Source: Plantactinospora mayteni (GTDB lineage Bacteria > Actinomycetota > Actinomycetes > Mycobacteriales > Micromonosporaceae). From it: a stretch of DNA of 42,156 nt. The notes below the pieces were generated by a model. That model saw only the letters and a list, made by a program, of their open reading frames with translations, was not told the DNA's origin and searched no databases. Location of the stretch: positions 1 to 42,156 of the forward strand of contig NZ_BONX01000075.1 in assembly GCF_016862935.1 (NCBI RefSeq), read 5' to 3'. The translations under genes were made by a program, and so were the position numbers. Shown piece by piece: positions 15,045 to 26,020 of the stretch; the first letter of the stretch is position 1, and every line of letters starts with the position of its first letter.

Positions 15045-15728
15045 TCACCGGCCCGGCCGCCGCTCGGTGAGCAGGTCTCGCAGCCGCACGACGACCTCGT
15101 CGATGCCGAGCGCGGTGGTGTCCAGCACCACCGCGTCCGGAGCCCGCCGCAACGGGTCCGCGGCCCGGGTGGAGTCGAGCCGGTCCCGCCGGGCCAGGTC
15201 GGCTGCGGTGGCGGTGAGATCGGCGGCGTTCTCCACGCTGCGCCGCTGTGCCCGCGCCTCGGCCGAGGCGGTCAGGTAGACCTTGAGATCGGCGTCGGGC
15301 GCCACCACGAAGCCGATGTCCCGGCCCTCGACCACGATCCGGCCGGCCGCGTCGATCATCTCGCGCTGCTGCGCGACGAGCAGTTCCCGTACGGCGGGCA
15401 CAGCCGACACCGCGGAGACCGCGGCCGTCACCTCCGGGCCCCGGATCTCCCGGTCGACGGCGATGCCGTCCGCGGTCACGCTCGGCGCCTCCGGATCCAC
15501 CCCGATCTTCAGGTCGGTCTCCCCCGCCACCTTGGCCACCCCCTCGGCGTCCTGCGGGTCGACGCCGGAGCGCAACACCGCCCAGGTGACGGCCCGGTAC
15601 ATCGCCCCGGTGTCGAGGTAGCGGGCGCCGAGCGCGCTCGCCAGTCGGCGGGAGACGGTGGACTTCCCCGAACCGGACGGGCCGTCCACGGCAACCACAC
15701 ATCGCCCGGTCCGTACCTTTTCCGCCAC
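15045..15728 (-). CDS. cmk: Cytidylate kinase
   Basis: The 227-residue protein carries the P-loop GPSGSGKS (16-23), DTGAMYRA (about 40) and VEGRDIGFVVAPDA, typical of bacterial CMP/dCMP kinase. It phosphorylates CMP and dCMP to the diphosphates. The GTG at 15728 is chosen because GGAGGAGGAA lies just upstream and the family starts about 10-15 residues before the P-loop. The open frame continues far upstream but is low-complexity Gly/Arg. Confidence 0.95.
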   Translation of the reverse strand: MAEKVRTGRCVVAVDGPSGSGKSTVSRRLASALGARYLDTGAMYRAVTWAVLRSGVDPQDAEGVAKVAGETDLKIGVDPEAPSVTADGIAVDREIRGPEVTAAVSAVSAVPAVRELLVAQQREMIDAAGRIVVEGRDIGFVVAPDADLKVYLTASAEARAQRRSVENAADLTATAADLARRDRLDSTRAADPLRRAPDAVVLDTTALGIDEVVVRLRDLLTERRPGR

Positions 15729-16092
15729 CGTTCCTCCTCCACCGATCCCCTGGGCGATACGCCCGGCACTGCCGAGTTTCGCGGGCAGCCGGCCGTGGCG
15801 GCGCCGCCGCGTGTCGCTGTCCATCATGCCCCGTCCGCCGGATCGGCCCGCGCCCGACACCGGAGGCGGCGACGCAGCACACGGTCCCCTCCGGCGGGCC
15901 CGGTCGGCAGCCGACGGACCGCCGCCGTCGCCGGCGGCCGGGCGCCCCCGACCGCCCGAGGTCAGGCCCCGGCCGACGTCAAGCCCGACCGACGCCAAAA
16001 GCCCGACCAGGATCATGCCCAACCGACGTCAAGCCCGACCAGGATCATGCCCGACCGAGGTCAGGGCCGGCCGAGGTCAGGCTCGGCCGAGG
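15729..16092. other. rluB-cmk spacer with short direct repeats
   Basis: No gene seen. AAGCCCGACCAGGATCATGCC occurs twice about 30 bases apart (near 15,999 and 16,031), followed by three copies of GGCCGAGGTCAGG-like sequence up to the rluB stop (16,060-16,096). Possibly a decayed terminator or spacer repeat. Confidence 0.5.
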
Positions 16093-16842
16093 TCAGTCAC
16101 CGACCGCCTTGAAGAGCGCGGCGATCTCGGCGTTGGTCAACCGGCGGGTACGCCCGGGCCGCAGATCGCCGAGCCGGATCGGACCGATGGCGGTACGGAT
16201 GAGCCGGGACACCGGGTGCCCCACCTCCTCCAGCAGCCGCCGGACGATGTGGTTGCGCCCTTCGTGCAGGGTCAGCTCCACCTGGGCCGTACGTCCCAGC
16301 GTGTCCACCAGGCGGAACTCGTCCACCCGGGCCACACCGTCCGACAGCTCGACACCGGCCTTCAACCGCCGGCCGGCGCTCCGCGCCAGTGGCCCCGCCA
16401 CCTCGCACAGATAGGTCTTCGGCACCCCGTACGACGGGTGCATCAGCCGGTGCGCCAGCGTGCCGTCGTTGGTCAGCAGCAGCAGACCCTCACTGTCGGC
16501 GTCGAGTCGACCGACGTGGTAGACCCGTTCCTCCACCCGGCCGAGGAAGTCCGCCAGCGCGGTGCGACCCTTCTCGTCCGCCATCGTCGACACCACGCCA
16601 CGCGGCTTGTTCATGGCCAGGTAGACCAGCCGGGTGTCGGTGACGAGCCGCTCACCGTCGACGAAGATGACGGCGGTAGCCGGGTCGACCTTGTCGCCGA
16701 GCTGCGCGACCCGCCCGTCGACGGTGACCCGGCGCCGGAAGATCAGGTCCTCACAGGCACGCCGGGAGCCGACGCCGGCCGCGGCGAGCACCTTCTGTAG
16801 GCGCTCCACACCAGGGGCATCGGAAATGTCATCGCGGGGCAT
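16093..16842 (-). CDS. rluB: 23S rRNA pseudouridine synthase RluB-type
   Basis: The 249-residue protein has an S4 RNA-binding domain (about 13-60; RLQKVLAAAGVGSRRACEDL) and a catalytic domain with GRLDADSEGLLLLTNDG. The Asp in GRLDADS (residue 114) is the nucleophile. The RsuA/RluB/RluE family isomerises uridine in rRNA. Its place next to scpB supports RluB. It overlaps the scpB 3' end by 14 bases. Confidence 0.92.
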   Translation of the reverse strand: MPRDDISDAPGVERLQKVLAAAGVGSRRACEDLIFRRRVTVDGRVAQLGDKVDPATAVIFVDGERLVTDTRLVYLAMNKPRGVVSTMADEKGRTALADFLGRVEERVYHVGRLDADSEGLLLLTNDGTLAHRLMHPSYGVPKTYLCEVAGPLARSAGRRLKAGVELSDGVARVDEFRLVDTLGRTAQVELTLHEGRNHIVRRLLEEVGHPVSRLIRTAIGPIRLGDLRPGRTRRLTNAEIAALFKAVGD

Positions 16843-18217
16843 CGGCTATCTCTTCCACGTCGTCGGGCAGGAACGGGGCCAGCGGCGGCAACTGGCCGAC
16901 GGTGTCCAGCCCGAGTTTCTCCAGGAACAGCGTCGTCGTCCGGTACAGGAACGCGCCGCTCTCCGGCTCGGTGCCGCACTCCTGCACCAGACCGCGAGTG
17001 ACCAGGGTACGGATCACCCCGTCGCAGTTGACACCCCGGATGGCCGAGATCCGCGACCGGGTCACCGGTTGCTTGTAGGCGACCACTGCCAGTGTTTCCA
17101 GCGCCGCCTGCGTCAACCGGACGGACTGCCCGTCCAACACGAACCGCTCGACGTAGGCCGCGTATTCCGGCCGGGTGTAGAGCCGCCAGCCACCCGCCGC
17201 CCGGCGCAGTTCGAAGCCGTGCCCGGCCGTCGTGTAACCGGCGGACAATCGGTCCAGCATGGCCGCGATCCGCTCGGTCGGCTGCTCCAGTACCTGCGCC
17301 AGCACGATCTCGGTGACCGGCTCGTCCACCACCAGCAGGATGGCCTCCAGGGCCCCGCGCAGCTCGTCGTCGTCGATCAGTGCCAGCGCCGTGGCCCGTC
17401 GGCCGCCCCCGCCGGGCGCCGACGCCGCCGCCGACTCACCGGCCACGTCCGGACCGGCATCCTCGGGTACGCCCACCGCCTCGACCGGCTCCGCACCACG
17501 TTCCTCGGCACCGGGCTCCCGCTCCACCTGCCGCACGCCCGGCACATCCGTGGCCGGCACGTCCCCGACATTCACGTCCCCGACCGACGCACCCTCGACC
17601 GGCACGTCCTCCACCGGCACGTCCCCGACATTCACGTCCCCGACCGACGCATCCTCGACCGGCACGTCGTCCACCGACGCGCCCTCGACCGGCACGTCCC
17701 CGACCGACACATCCGTGCCCGACGCCTCCACGACCGGCATGTCCTTGGCCGACAGCTCAGCGGCAGGCCGCTCCCCGTCCGGCTGCGTCGGGACAACCGG
17801 CGCAGCCGGCTGTGTCGGAATGTCTGGCGCCCCGACCGACGACTCCACGACCTCCAACTCGTCGGCCAGGCGCGCAACCGCATCGCGCCCCTCGACCGGC
17901 AACACCTCCACAGCCGCCGCACTCGCCGGTGCCGTCCCAGCGGTCGACTCCCCGACCGGTGCCACCACGATGGTCGACTCGCCCACCGGTGCCGCCGATG
18001 GCGTCCCGGAACCACCTCCCGCCACGACGGTCGACTCGCCGGCCGGGTGCGGCACGGCAGGATGCTGGGCCTCGTCGGAGGAGTCCTGGGCCTCGGTCGG
18101 AGAGTCGGAGGTCTCGGCGGAGGTCTGCGCCGATCGGGACTCGGCCGGCCGCTCCCACGGTGGCACCCAGGCCGCCGCCTGCTCGGCCAGCGAGTCGGGC
18201 CGCTTTTCGCTGGTCAC
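16829..18217 (-). CDS. scpB: Condensin subunit ScpB with long repeat N-terminal extension
   Basis: The 462-residue protein has its conserved double winged-helix ScpB core only at residues ~278-450 (DELRGALEAILLVVDEPV, LETLAVVAYKQPVTRSRISA, GVNCDGVIRTLVTRGLV). The first ~275 residues are acidic, Pro/Val/Ser-rich and probably disordered. Within them, residues 171-220 form five near-perfect decapeptides of the type SVGDVPVEGA, encoded by 60-bp imperfect tandem repeats. Typical ScpB is about half this length. The GTG start overlaps the scpA stop (GTGA). It works with ScpA and SMC in chromosome compaction and segregation. Confidence 0.92.
   Translation of the reverse strand: MTSEKRPDSLAEQAAAWVPPWERPAESRSAQTSAETSDSPTEAQDSSDEAQHPAVPHPAGESTVVAGGGSGTPSAAPVGESTIVVAPVGESTAGTAPASAAAVEVLPVEGRDAVARLADELEVVESSVGAPDIPTQPAAPVVPTQPDGERPAAELSAKDMPVVEASGTDVSVGDVPVEGASVDDVPVEDASVGDVNVGDVPVEDVPVEGASVGDVNVGDVPATDVPGVRQVEREPGAEERGAEPVEAVGVPEDAGPDVAGESAAASAPGGGGRRATALALIDDDELRGALEAILLVVDEPVTEIVLAQVLEQPTERIAAMLDRLSAGYTTAGHGFELRRAAGGWRLYTRPEYAAYVERFVLDGQSVRLTQAALETLAVVAYKQPVTRSRISAIRGVNCDGVIRTLVTRGLVQECGTEPESGAFLYRTTTLFLEKLGLDTVGQLPPLAPFLPDDVEEIADAPR
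17559..17710. repeat. 60-bp imperfect tandem repeat inside scpB
   Basis: GTCCCCGACATTCACGTCCC recurs with a 60-bp period (17561 and 17621), followed by a degenerate third copy. It encodes the Val/Asp/Pro decapeptides of the ScpB extension. Confidence 0.85.
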
Positions 18218-19473
18218 CGCGTTTCCTCCTGCGTCTCGTCCCCGGGTGCCGTCGCGTTCGGCTCCGTTCCGCCCAGTCCCGTCGACACCCCGTCCGGTGC
18301 CGTCGACACCCCGTCCAGTCCCGTCGACACCCCGTCCAGTCCCGTCGACACCCCGTCCAGTCCCGTCGACACCCCGTCCGGTCCGGTCCCGTCACCCTCC
18401 GCCGGTACCGCCGGTTCGTCCTCCCTGGCGGGACGCTCCGCTGGTACCGGCGCGCCCGCGTACTCGTCGATGTCGAGTTCGGCGCCGCCGTCCTCGGGAC
18501 CGGTCCACCGTACGGTCAGCTCGCCGAGCGCCTCCACCTGGGCGAACCCGACCAGACCCTCCCGGTACAGCTCGAGCAGGGCCAGGAACCGGGCGACCAC
18601 CTCGAGGGTGGATTCGCAATCGGCGCAGAGGATCCGGAAGGTGGCGATACCGGCCCGACGGAGCCGGTCACGCAGCAGGGCGGCGTGTTCCCGGACACTC
18701 ACCCGGACCATGTGCACGTGGTCGATGGAGACCACCGGCGTCTTCTTCGGAGTCATCGCCTTGACCGCCAGCGCGGCGAGCCGGTCCACCCCGATGCCGA
18801 GCACCAAGTCCGGCAGCGCCTCGGCGTACCGTGGCTCCAGGGTGACGGCCCGGGGGTAGCGGCGGGAGCCGATCGCCTCCATCTCGGCGATGTGCCCGGC
18901 GGCCTCCTTGAACGCCTTGTACTGCAACAGTCGGGCGAAGAGCAGGTCCCGGGCCTCCAGCAGGGCCAGGTCCTCCTCGTCCTCGACCTGGGCGGCCGGC
19001 AGCAGCCGGGCGGCCTTGAGGTCGAGCAGGGTCGCGGCGACGACGAGGAACTCGCTCGCCTCGTCCAGGTCCCAGTCGTCCCCCATCGCCCGGATGTACG
19101 CGATGAACTCGTCGGTGACCCGGTGCAGGGCGACCTCGGTCACGTCGAGCTTGTGCTTGCCGATGAGCTGTAGCAGCAGGTCGAACGGGCCGGTGAAGTT
19201 CGCCAGCCGTACGGTGAAGCCGCCCGCCGCCTCGGCGTCGCCGAGTACCGGCTCGGCCGGAACCGCGTCCAGGCTGGCGGCGGGCGACACCGCGTCCGGG
19301 TCGGCGGCGACCGGCGGCTCGTCGACGTCGGCTGCCACGGCCGGCGGCGGGTCCGACGCGGGCGACCGGGGGTCCGGCGTGGCCGGGGAGGTGGGCGGGG
19401 AACTCACCCGACGACCGTAGTCCACCGGTTCCGGACCGTCAGCCGTCAGCGTCGCCCCGGTACCGTCACTCAC
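18214..19473 (-). CDS. scpA: Condensin kleisin subunit ScpA with heptapeptide tail
   Basis: The 419-residue protein has a Pro/Ala-rich N-terminus (1-85) and a kleisin core from ~86 (FTVRLANFTGPFDLLLQLI, KLDVTEVALHRVTDEFIAYI, LDEASEFLVVAATLLDLKA). The C-terminal winged helix (STLEVVARFLALLELYREGL) ends near 340. The last ~65 residues are a tail with six DGVST units (7-residue repeats). The GTG at 19473 is chosen for its upstream GAGGATCATCGG; a later in-frame GTG before SSPPTSP is possible. It bridges SMC heads and binds ScpB, whose gene overlaps by 4 bases. Confidence 0.92.
   Translation of the reverse strand: MSDGTGATLTADGPEPVDYGRRVSSPPTSPATPDPRSPASDPPPAVAADVDEPPVAADPDAVSPAASLDAVPAEPVLGDAEAAGGFTVRLANFTGPFDLLLQLIGKHKLDVTEVALHRVTDEFIAYIRAMGDDWDLDEASEFLVVAATLLDLKAARLLPAAQVEDEEDLALLEARDLLFARLLQYKAFKEAAGHIAEMEAIGSRRYPRAVTLEPRYAEALPDLVLGIGVDRLAALAVKAMTPKKTPVVSIDHVHMVRVSVREHAALLRDRLRRAGIATFRILCADCESTLEVVARFLALLELYREGLVGFAQVEALGELTVRWTGPEDGGAELDIDEYAGAPVPAERPAREDEPAVPAEGDGTGPDGVSTGLDGVSTGLDGVSTGLDGVSTAPDGVSTGLGGTEPNATAPGDETQEETR
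18275..18383. repeat. 21-bp tandem repeat at scpA 3' end
   Basis: The unit GTCGACACCCCGTCCAGTCC recurs about every 21 bases, five to six times, coding (on the minus strand) TGLDGVS repeats. The copies are nearly identical, which implies recent expansion or slippage. Confidence 0.9.
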
Positions 19474-19565
19474 CCGATGATCCTCGACATGGCGGGCACC
19501 GATCCGGGCCCGGACGGACGAAACGCGAGACCGCCGGCCGACCTCGGCCGGAACCGCCCACCTGG

Positions 19566-20495
19566 TTACCGCTCGGCCTGCGCGGCGATCACCTCTCGGG
19601 CGAGCTGGCGGTAGTTGCGGGCTCCGGAGGAGGCCGGATCCAGCGTGGTGATCGGCGCGCCCGCGACCGTGGACTCGGGGAACTTGACCGTCTTGGTGAT
19701 CACCGTCTGGTAGACCTTGTCGCCGAACGCCTCCACCACCCGCTGGAGCACCTGCCGGCAGTGCGTGGTGCGGCTGTCGTACATGGTGGCGAGGATGCCT
19801 TCCAACTCCAGGTCGAAGTTGAGCCGCTCGCGGACCTTGTCGATCGTGTCCAGCAGCAGGGCAACACCACGGAGGCTGAAGAACTCGCACTCCAGCGGGA
19901 TGAGCACGCCGTCCGCCACGGTGAGGGCGTTGATGGCGAGCAGGCCCAGCGACGGCTGGCAGTCGATCAGTACGTAGTCGTATTCCTTGCGGATCGACTT
20001 CAGCACCCGGGCCAGTGCCATCTCCCGGGCGACCTCGTTGACGAGCTGGATCTCGGCGGCCGAGAGGTCGATGTTGGCCGGCAGCAGGTGCAACCCGGCC
20101 ACGTCCGTCTTGATCAGCACGTCCTCGGCGCTGACGTCGTCCTGCATCAGCAGGTTGTAGACCGACAGATCGAGGTTGTGCGGGTTGACGCCCAGGCCGA
20201 CCGAGAGCGCCCCCTGCGGGTCGAAGTCGACCAGCAGCACCCGGCGGCCGTATTCCGCCAGTGCGGCGCCAAGGTTGATGGTCGTGGTGGTCTTACCCAC
20301 CCCGCCCTTCTGGTTGGCCATCGCGATGATCCTGGCCGGCCCGTGCCGGTCGGTGGGCATCGGTTCCGGGATCGGCTTGCGCATCGTGTACGCGGCCGGG
20401 TCGGCCGGACCCAGCTCGGCGCCGAGGTCCAGGGCGGACTGCTGCTCGCGCAAAGTCGAGGTCCACGCCTCGGCACGGTCGCCGTTTCCAGCCAT
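19566..20495 (-). CDS. parA: ParA/Soj-family chromosome partition ATPase
   Basis: The 309-residue protein has the deviant Walker A motif KGGVGKTTTT (about 63-72), Walker A' LLVDFDPQGALS and Walker B YVLIDCQPSLG, and ends in RQLAREVIAAQAER. A ~50-residue N-terminal extension precedes the ATPase fold. This is the ParA-like gene conserved before scpAB in actinobacteria (Rv1708), separate from the oriC-proximal parAB pair. No ParB lies nearby, so its exact partner is unknown. It probably positions DNA or condensin on the nucleoid. Confidence 0.92.
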   Translation of the reverse strand: MAGNGDRAEAWTSTLREQQSALDLGAELGPADPAAYTMRKPIPEPMPTDRHGPARIIAMANQKGGVGKTTTTINLGAALAEYGRRVLLVDFDPQGALSVGLGVNPHNLDLSVYNLLMQDDVSAEDVLIKTDVAGLHLLPANIDLSAAEIQLVNEVAREMALARVLKSIRKEYDYVLIDCQPSLGLLAINALTVADGVLIPLECEFFSLRGVALLLDTIDKVRERLNFDLELEGILATMYDSRTTHCRQVLQRVVEAFGDKVYQTVITKTVKFPESTVAGAPITTLDPASSGARNYRQLAREVIAAQAER

Positions 20496-20754
20496 GTCCT
20501 CGTACGCCCCCTCCCGACGACTGCCCGGCGTCGGAGCCGAACGGTGTCCTCTGCGGCGCCGCCGCGAACCTCGATTACCGCCTCACGAGGCCGCGCCAGA
20601 TCTCGACTCTACGCCACGTCGCAGCACCGTAGTGGGCACCGTCTCGGCGTGTCGAACCTGCCGCCGACCGCCACGAGCCGACCCCCACGAGCCGACCGGG
20701 ATCGGCCCGCCGCCCGACAGTACCCCGCCGGTGGCGCGACCGGGATCGCCCGGG

Positions 20755-21762
20755 TCAGCCGCGTGCCCGGGGGTGCGCGGTGGCGTACACCTCGCGGAGC
20801 CGGTCCACGGTGACCAACGTGTACACCTGGGTGGTGGTCACCGAGGCGTGCCCGAGCAGTTCCTGCACCACCCGTACGTCGGCGCCGCCGTCGAGCAGAT
20901 GGGTGGCGTACGAGTGCCGCAGCGTGTGCGGGGAGACCGCGCGTGCCCCGTCGACCGGTAGTCCGGCCCGGGCGGCGGCGCGGCGCAGGATGGTCCAGGC
21001 GCTCTGCCTCGACAGCGGTCCGCCCCGGGCGTTGAGGAAGACCGTCGGCCCACCCCGGCCGGCGGCGGCCAGCGCCGGCCGGGCCCGGACCAGGTAGGCC
21101 CGGACCGCCTCGGCCGCGTACCCGCCGACCGGCACCAGCCGGCTCCGGCCACCCTTGCCGTGCAGCAGCACGGAGCCGTCGGTCAGGTCGAGGTCGTCGA
21201 CGGCCGCGCCGACCGCCTCGGAGATCCGCGCGCCGGTGCCGTACAGGAATTCCAGCAGGGCTCGGTCCCGCAGCGACAGCGCGGCCCGGGGCCCGGTCGC
21301 GTCGACCGCTCCGGCGGTCTCCAGCAGCCGGACCACCTCGGTGACGTCCAGCGCCCGGGGCAGCCGCCGGGGCGGGACCGGCGGGCGTACGTCCCGGCTC
21401 GCGTCCTGGCCGACCAGGCCCTCCCGGACCGCGAAACGGTGCAGGCCGCGGACCGCGCTGGCGGCCCGGGCCGCCGACGCCGCCGCGAGCGGCGGGTGAC
21501 CGTCCGCGCCGGCCCGCAGCCGGGCGACGTGCGCGGCGATCTCGGCCGGCCCGACCGCGGCCAGGTCCTCGACGCCGCCGGCGGCCAGCGTCGCCAGATA
21601 CCGTTCCAGATCCCGGCGGTACGACGTGAGCGTGTTCGTCGACAGCCCGCGCTCGACGGTGAGGTGGTCGAGGTAGCCGCGCACGGCACGTCGCAGCGCC
21701 GGCGACGGTTCGGGCCCGTCACCGGCCGGCTGCGGCGGCGCGGTCAGGCCGGCCCTCGGCAA
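20755..21762 (-). CDS. xerD: Site-specific recombinase XerD
   Basis: The 335-residue protein has a SAM-like core-binding domain ([19 protein letters not shown]) and all catalytic residues: Arg in GTGARISE, Lys in HGKGGRSR, HxxR in [12 protein letters not shown], His in LGHASVTTT and Tyr in VYTLV. With XerC it resolves chromosome dimers at dif. The TTG start at 21762 has GGAG about 10 bases upstream; a start a little further in is possible. Position between ald and parA matches Rv1701. Confidence 0.92.
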   Translation of the reverse strand: MPRAGLTAPPQPAGDGPEPSPALRRAVRGYLDHLTVERGLSTNTLTSYRRDLERYLATLAAGGVEDLAAVGPAEIAAHVARLRAGADGHPPLAAASAARAASAVRGLHRFAVREGLVGQDASRDVRPPVPPRRLPRALDVTEVVRLLETAGAVDATGPRAALSLRDRALLEFLYGTGARISEAVGAAVDDLDLTDGSVLLHGKGGRSRLVPVGGYAAEAVRAYLVRARPALAAAGRGGPTVFLNARGGPLSRQSAWTILRRAAARAGLPVDGARAVSPHTLRHSYATHLLDGGADVRVVQELLGHASVTTTQVYTLVTVDRLREVYATAHPRARG

Positions 21763-21865
21763 TCCCGCACGGCTCCACCGACCCTCGGCCCCGGCCCCCG
21801 GTCGCCGGGCGCGGTTGCGGTCGCGGTCGCGGTCGCAGCGACGCTCGGCGCCGGTTCGGGGCGGC

Positions 21866-22981
21866 TCATCCGAGGATGTCCGCCAGCGGCAGGGTGCCCA
21901 TCCCGTGCGCCTCGGCGACCGGGCCGTAGGTGACCTGCCCGGCGTGGGTGTTCAGCCCGAGCGCGAGGGCCGGGTCGCGGCGCAGCGCCTCCCGCCAGCC
22001 GTGGTTGGCCAGTTCGAGGGCGTACGGCAGGGTGACGTTGGTCAGCGCGTACGTGCTGGTGTGCGGCACCGCACCGGGCATGTTCGCCACGCAGTAGAAC
22101 AGCGAGTTGTGCACCGGGTAGACCGGGTCGTCGTGTGTGGTCGGCCGGGAGTCCTCGAAGCAGCCGCCCTGGTCGATCGAGATGTCCACCAGTACGCTGC
22201 CGGCCTTCATCCGGGAGACCAGTTCGTTGCTGATCAGCGTCGGCGCCTTGGCACCCGGCACCAGCACGGCACCGATCACCAAGTCGGCGTCGAGGACGGC
22301 CCGCTCGATCTCGTAGGTGTTCGACGCCACCGTCTGGAGGTGGCCCCGGTAGATCGCGTCGGCCTGGCGCAACTGGCCGACCGCCCGGTCCAGCAGCAGC
22401 ACCTCGGCCTGGAGCCCGAGCGCGATCGCGGCGGCGTTCCGGCCGGAGACCCCGGCCCCGATCACCACGGTCTTGGCGGCGTACACCCCGGAGACGCCGC
22501 CCATCAGCACGCCGCGCCCACCGCCGGAGCGCATCAGGTGGTACGCGCCCACCTGCGGGGCGAGCCGGCCGGCGACCTCGGACATCGGGGCGAGCAGCGG
22601 CAGCGACCGGTCGGGCAGCTCGACGGTCTCGTACGCGATCCCGGTCACCTTCCGGTCGAGCAGCGCGTCGGTGCACGCCTTCGAGGCGGCCAGGTGCAGG
22701 TAGGTGAAGAGCACCTGCCCCTCGCGCATCCGGTGGTACTCCTCGACGACCGGCTCCTTGACCTTCAGGACCAGCTCGGCGACGCCCCACACCTCGTCGG
22801 CGTCGCCCAGGATGGTGGCCCCGGCGGCCTCGAACTCGGCGTCGGTGATGGACGACCCGGCTCCGGCGCCGGTCTCCACGTACACCTCGTGGCCGGCACG
22901 GGTGAACTCGTGCACCCCGGCCGGGGTGATGGCCACCCGGTACTCGCGGTTCTTGACCTCGCGCGGAATTCCGACCTTCAC
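21866..22981 (-). CDS. ald: Alanine dehydrogenase
   Basis: The 371-residue protein matches the family over its full length. The substrate-binding and catalytic residues Arg15, Lys75 (VLKVKEP) and His96 (TYLHLA) are in place, and the NAD-binding motif is [13 protein letters not shown]. It reversibly converts alanine to pyruvate and ammonia with NAD. The GTG start follows GAGAGG. It has its own upstream region, so it may be separately controlled. Confidence 0.96.
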   Translation of the reverse strand: MKVGIPREVKNREYRVAITPAGVHEFTRAGHEVYVETGAGAGSSITDAEFEAAGATILGDADEVWGVAELVLKVKEPVVEEYHRMREGQVLFTYLHLAASKACTDALLDRKVTGIAYETVELPDRSLPLLAPMSEVAGRLAPQVGAYHLMRSGGGRGVLMGGVSGVYAAKTVVIGAGVSGRNAAAIALGLQAEVLLLDRAVGQLRQADAIYRGHLQTVASNTYEIERAVLDADLVIGAVLVPGAKAPTLISNELVSRMKAGSVLVDISIDQGGCFEDSRPTTHDDPVYPVHNSLFYCVANMPGAVPHTSTYALTNVTLPYALELANHGWREALRRDPALALGLNTHAGQVTYGPVAEAHGMGTLPLADILG

Positions 22982-23195
22982 GATTCCGACACCTCTCTCC
23001 GGGGGCTACCGGCCCCGGCCGCGCGACGCGCGGCGGCTCCGTTGCCACCGCGGTCCACCGTCCCGCCCGCGGAAGTCTAGGACCGGGGCGGGGCGCCGGC
23101 AGCCAGCATTGTGACAGCGGGTAACCGGCAACCTTGACGGTATGTCAGGCACGGCGTTTCCGGCGAACCGGCGAACCCCGTCGGGATCGGCCTGC

Positions 23196-23226
23196 GGGTG
23201 GTGGTGGTGGTGGTGGTGGCGGTGGT
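23196..23226. repeat. GGT trinucleotide run
   Basis: About ten GGT units (one GGC) lie directly against the stop codon of the Nudix gene. This is a microsatellite prone to slippage, just outside coding sequence. Confidence 0.85.
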
Positions 23227-23834
23227 CAGGGCAGGGGCGAGTCGGCGGGGCGGAGTTCCGCCCAGCCCCGGTCCCGGGAGCGGGCCGCCGCGAGCACCCC
23301 GGCGACACAGGCCACGTTGGTGATCTCGCCGGCCAGCACCATCGACACCGCCTCGTCCAGGTCGACCCGGATCACCTCCAGCCCGGCCTCCTCGTCACGC
23401 CGCTCGTGCCGCTGCTCCGGCGGTACCTCGGAGAGGTCCCGGGCCAGGAAGATCCGGACCAGTTCGTCCGAGTACCCCGGGGAGGTGTGCACGTCCACCA
23501 GCAGGTCGAGCCGGCCGGCGACGAGATCCGCCTCCTCGGCCAGTTCCCGCAGCGCGCCCGCCGGCAGCGCCTCCCCCGCGACGTCGGTCAACCCGGCGGG
23601 CAGCTCCCAGATCACCCGGCCCAGCGGGTGGCGGTACTGCCGGATCAGCACCGCCCGCCCCCGCTCGTCCAGGGCGAGCACCCCGACCGCCCCGACGTGT
23701 CGTACGTAGTCCCGGGGCACCACCCGGCCGCCCGGCATCGCGACCTGGTCGGTGACCACCGAGAAGACCTTGCCCCGGAACCGTTCCCGCCGCTCGCGTA
23801 CCTCGTAGCCGTGCCCGTCGGCCCGACCGTTCAC
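23226..23834 (-). CDS. Nudix hydrolase, ADP-ribose pyrophosphatase type
   Basis: The 202-residue protein contains YVRHVGAVGVLALDERGRAV and the Nudix box (AGLTDVAGE...LRELAEEADL), with ELPAG before it, as in ADP-ribose pyrophosphatases (Rv1700 position). The Gly near the end of the box is Asp here, as in some relatives. It hydrolyses ADP-ribose to AMP and ribose 5-phosphate. The GTG at 23834 (VNGRADGHGYEV) is preferred; an upstream in-frame ATG would add 15 low-complexity residues. Confidence 0.88.
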   Translation of the reverse strand: MNGRADGHGYEVRERRERFRGKVFSVVTDQVAMPGGRVVPRDYVRHVGAVGVLALDERGRAVLIRQYRHPLGRVIWELPAGLTDVAGEALPAGALRELAEEADLVAGRLDLLVDVHTSPGYSDELVRIFLARDLSEVPPEQRHERRDEEAGLEVIRVDLDEAVSMVLAGEITNVACVAGVLAAARSRDRGWAELRPADSPLP

Positions 23835-23964
23835 GCCCGCACCGCCGCCCCTCGACCCCTCACACGCCACCCTCTGCACCGTTCACACCCGCCACCGCCA
23901 CGCTTCACGCACCGCCACCCTCTCCACCGCTCACTCCCCCGCACCGCCACCCTCTGCACCGCTC

Positions 23965-24022
23965 TGGACCCGACCCGACCGGGACGCGACCCGACCCGAC
24001 CGGACCCGACCCGACCGGGCCG
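23965..24022. repeat. GACCC / GACCCGACCGG repeats between pyrG and Nudix gene
   Basis: About ten tandem GACCC/GACCG units cover the stretch between the two genes, next to CACCGCCACCCTCT-type repeats at 23,880-23,960. No gene or clear hairpin is seen. Confidence 0.75.
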
Positions 24023-24026
24023 CCGG

Positions 24027-25922
<1,896 letters not shown>

Positions 25923-26020
25923 TCAGCCAGGTGATCCACGTGATCCACGGGATTCCACGGTAACACCAACCCCACCCGGCCTGCCGGGGGCACCCGTTTC
26001 CGCCACCGACGCGCTGCTGG

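Noticed and set aside
15729-16022. Longer Cmk starting about 98 codons upstream
   Set aside because: The extra part is low-complexity Gly/Arg, and a strong ribosome site sits at the GTG 15 residues before the P-loop.
18275-18383. Possible CRISPR array (regular short repeats)
   Set aside because: The units are 21-bp tandem copies without unique spacers and encode heptapeptides in scpA.
16634-18859. 741-codon plus-strand open frame rich in Arg, His and Pro
   Set aside because: It lies antisense to rluB, scpB and scpA, has shadow-type composition and no ribosome site; the minus-strand frames match known families.
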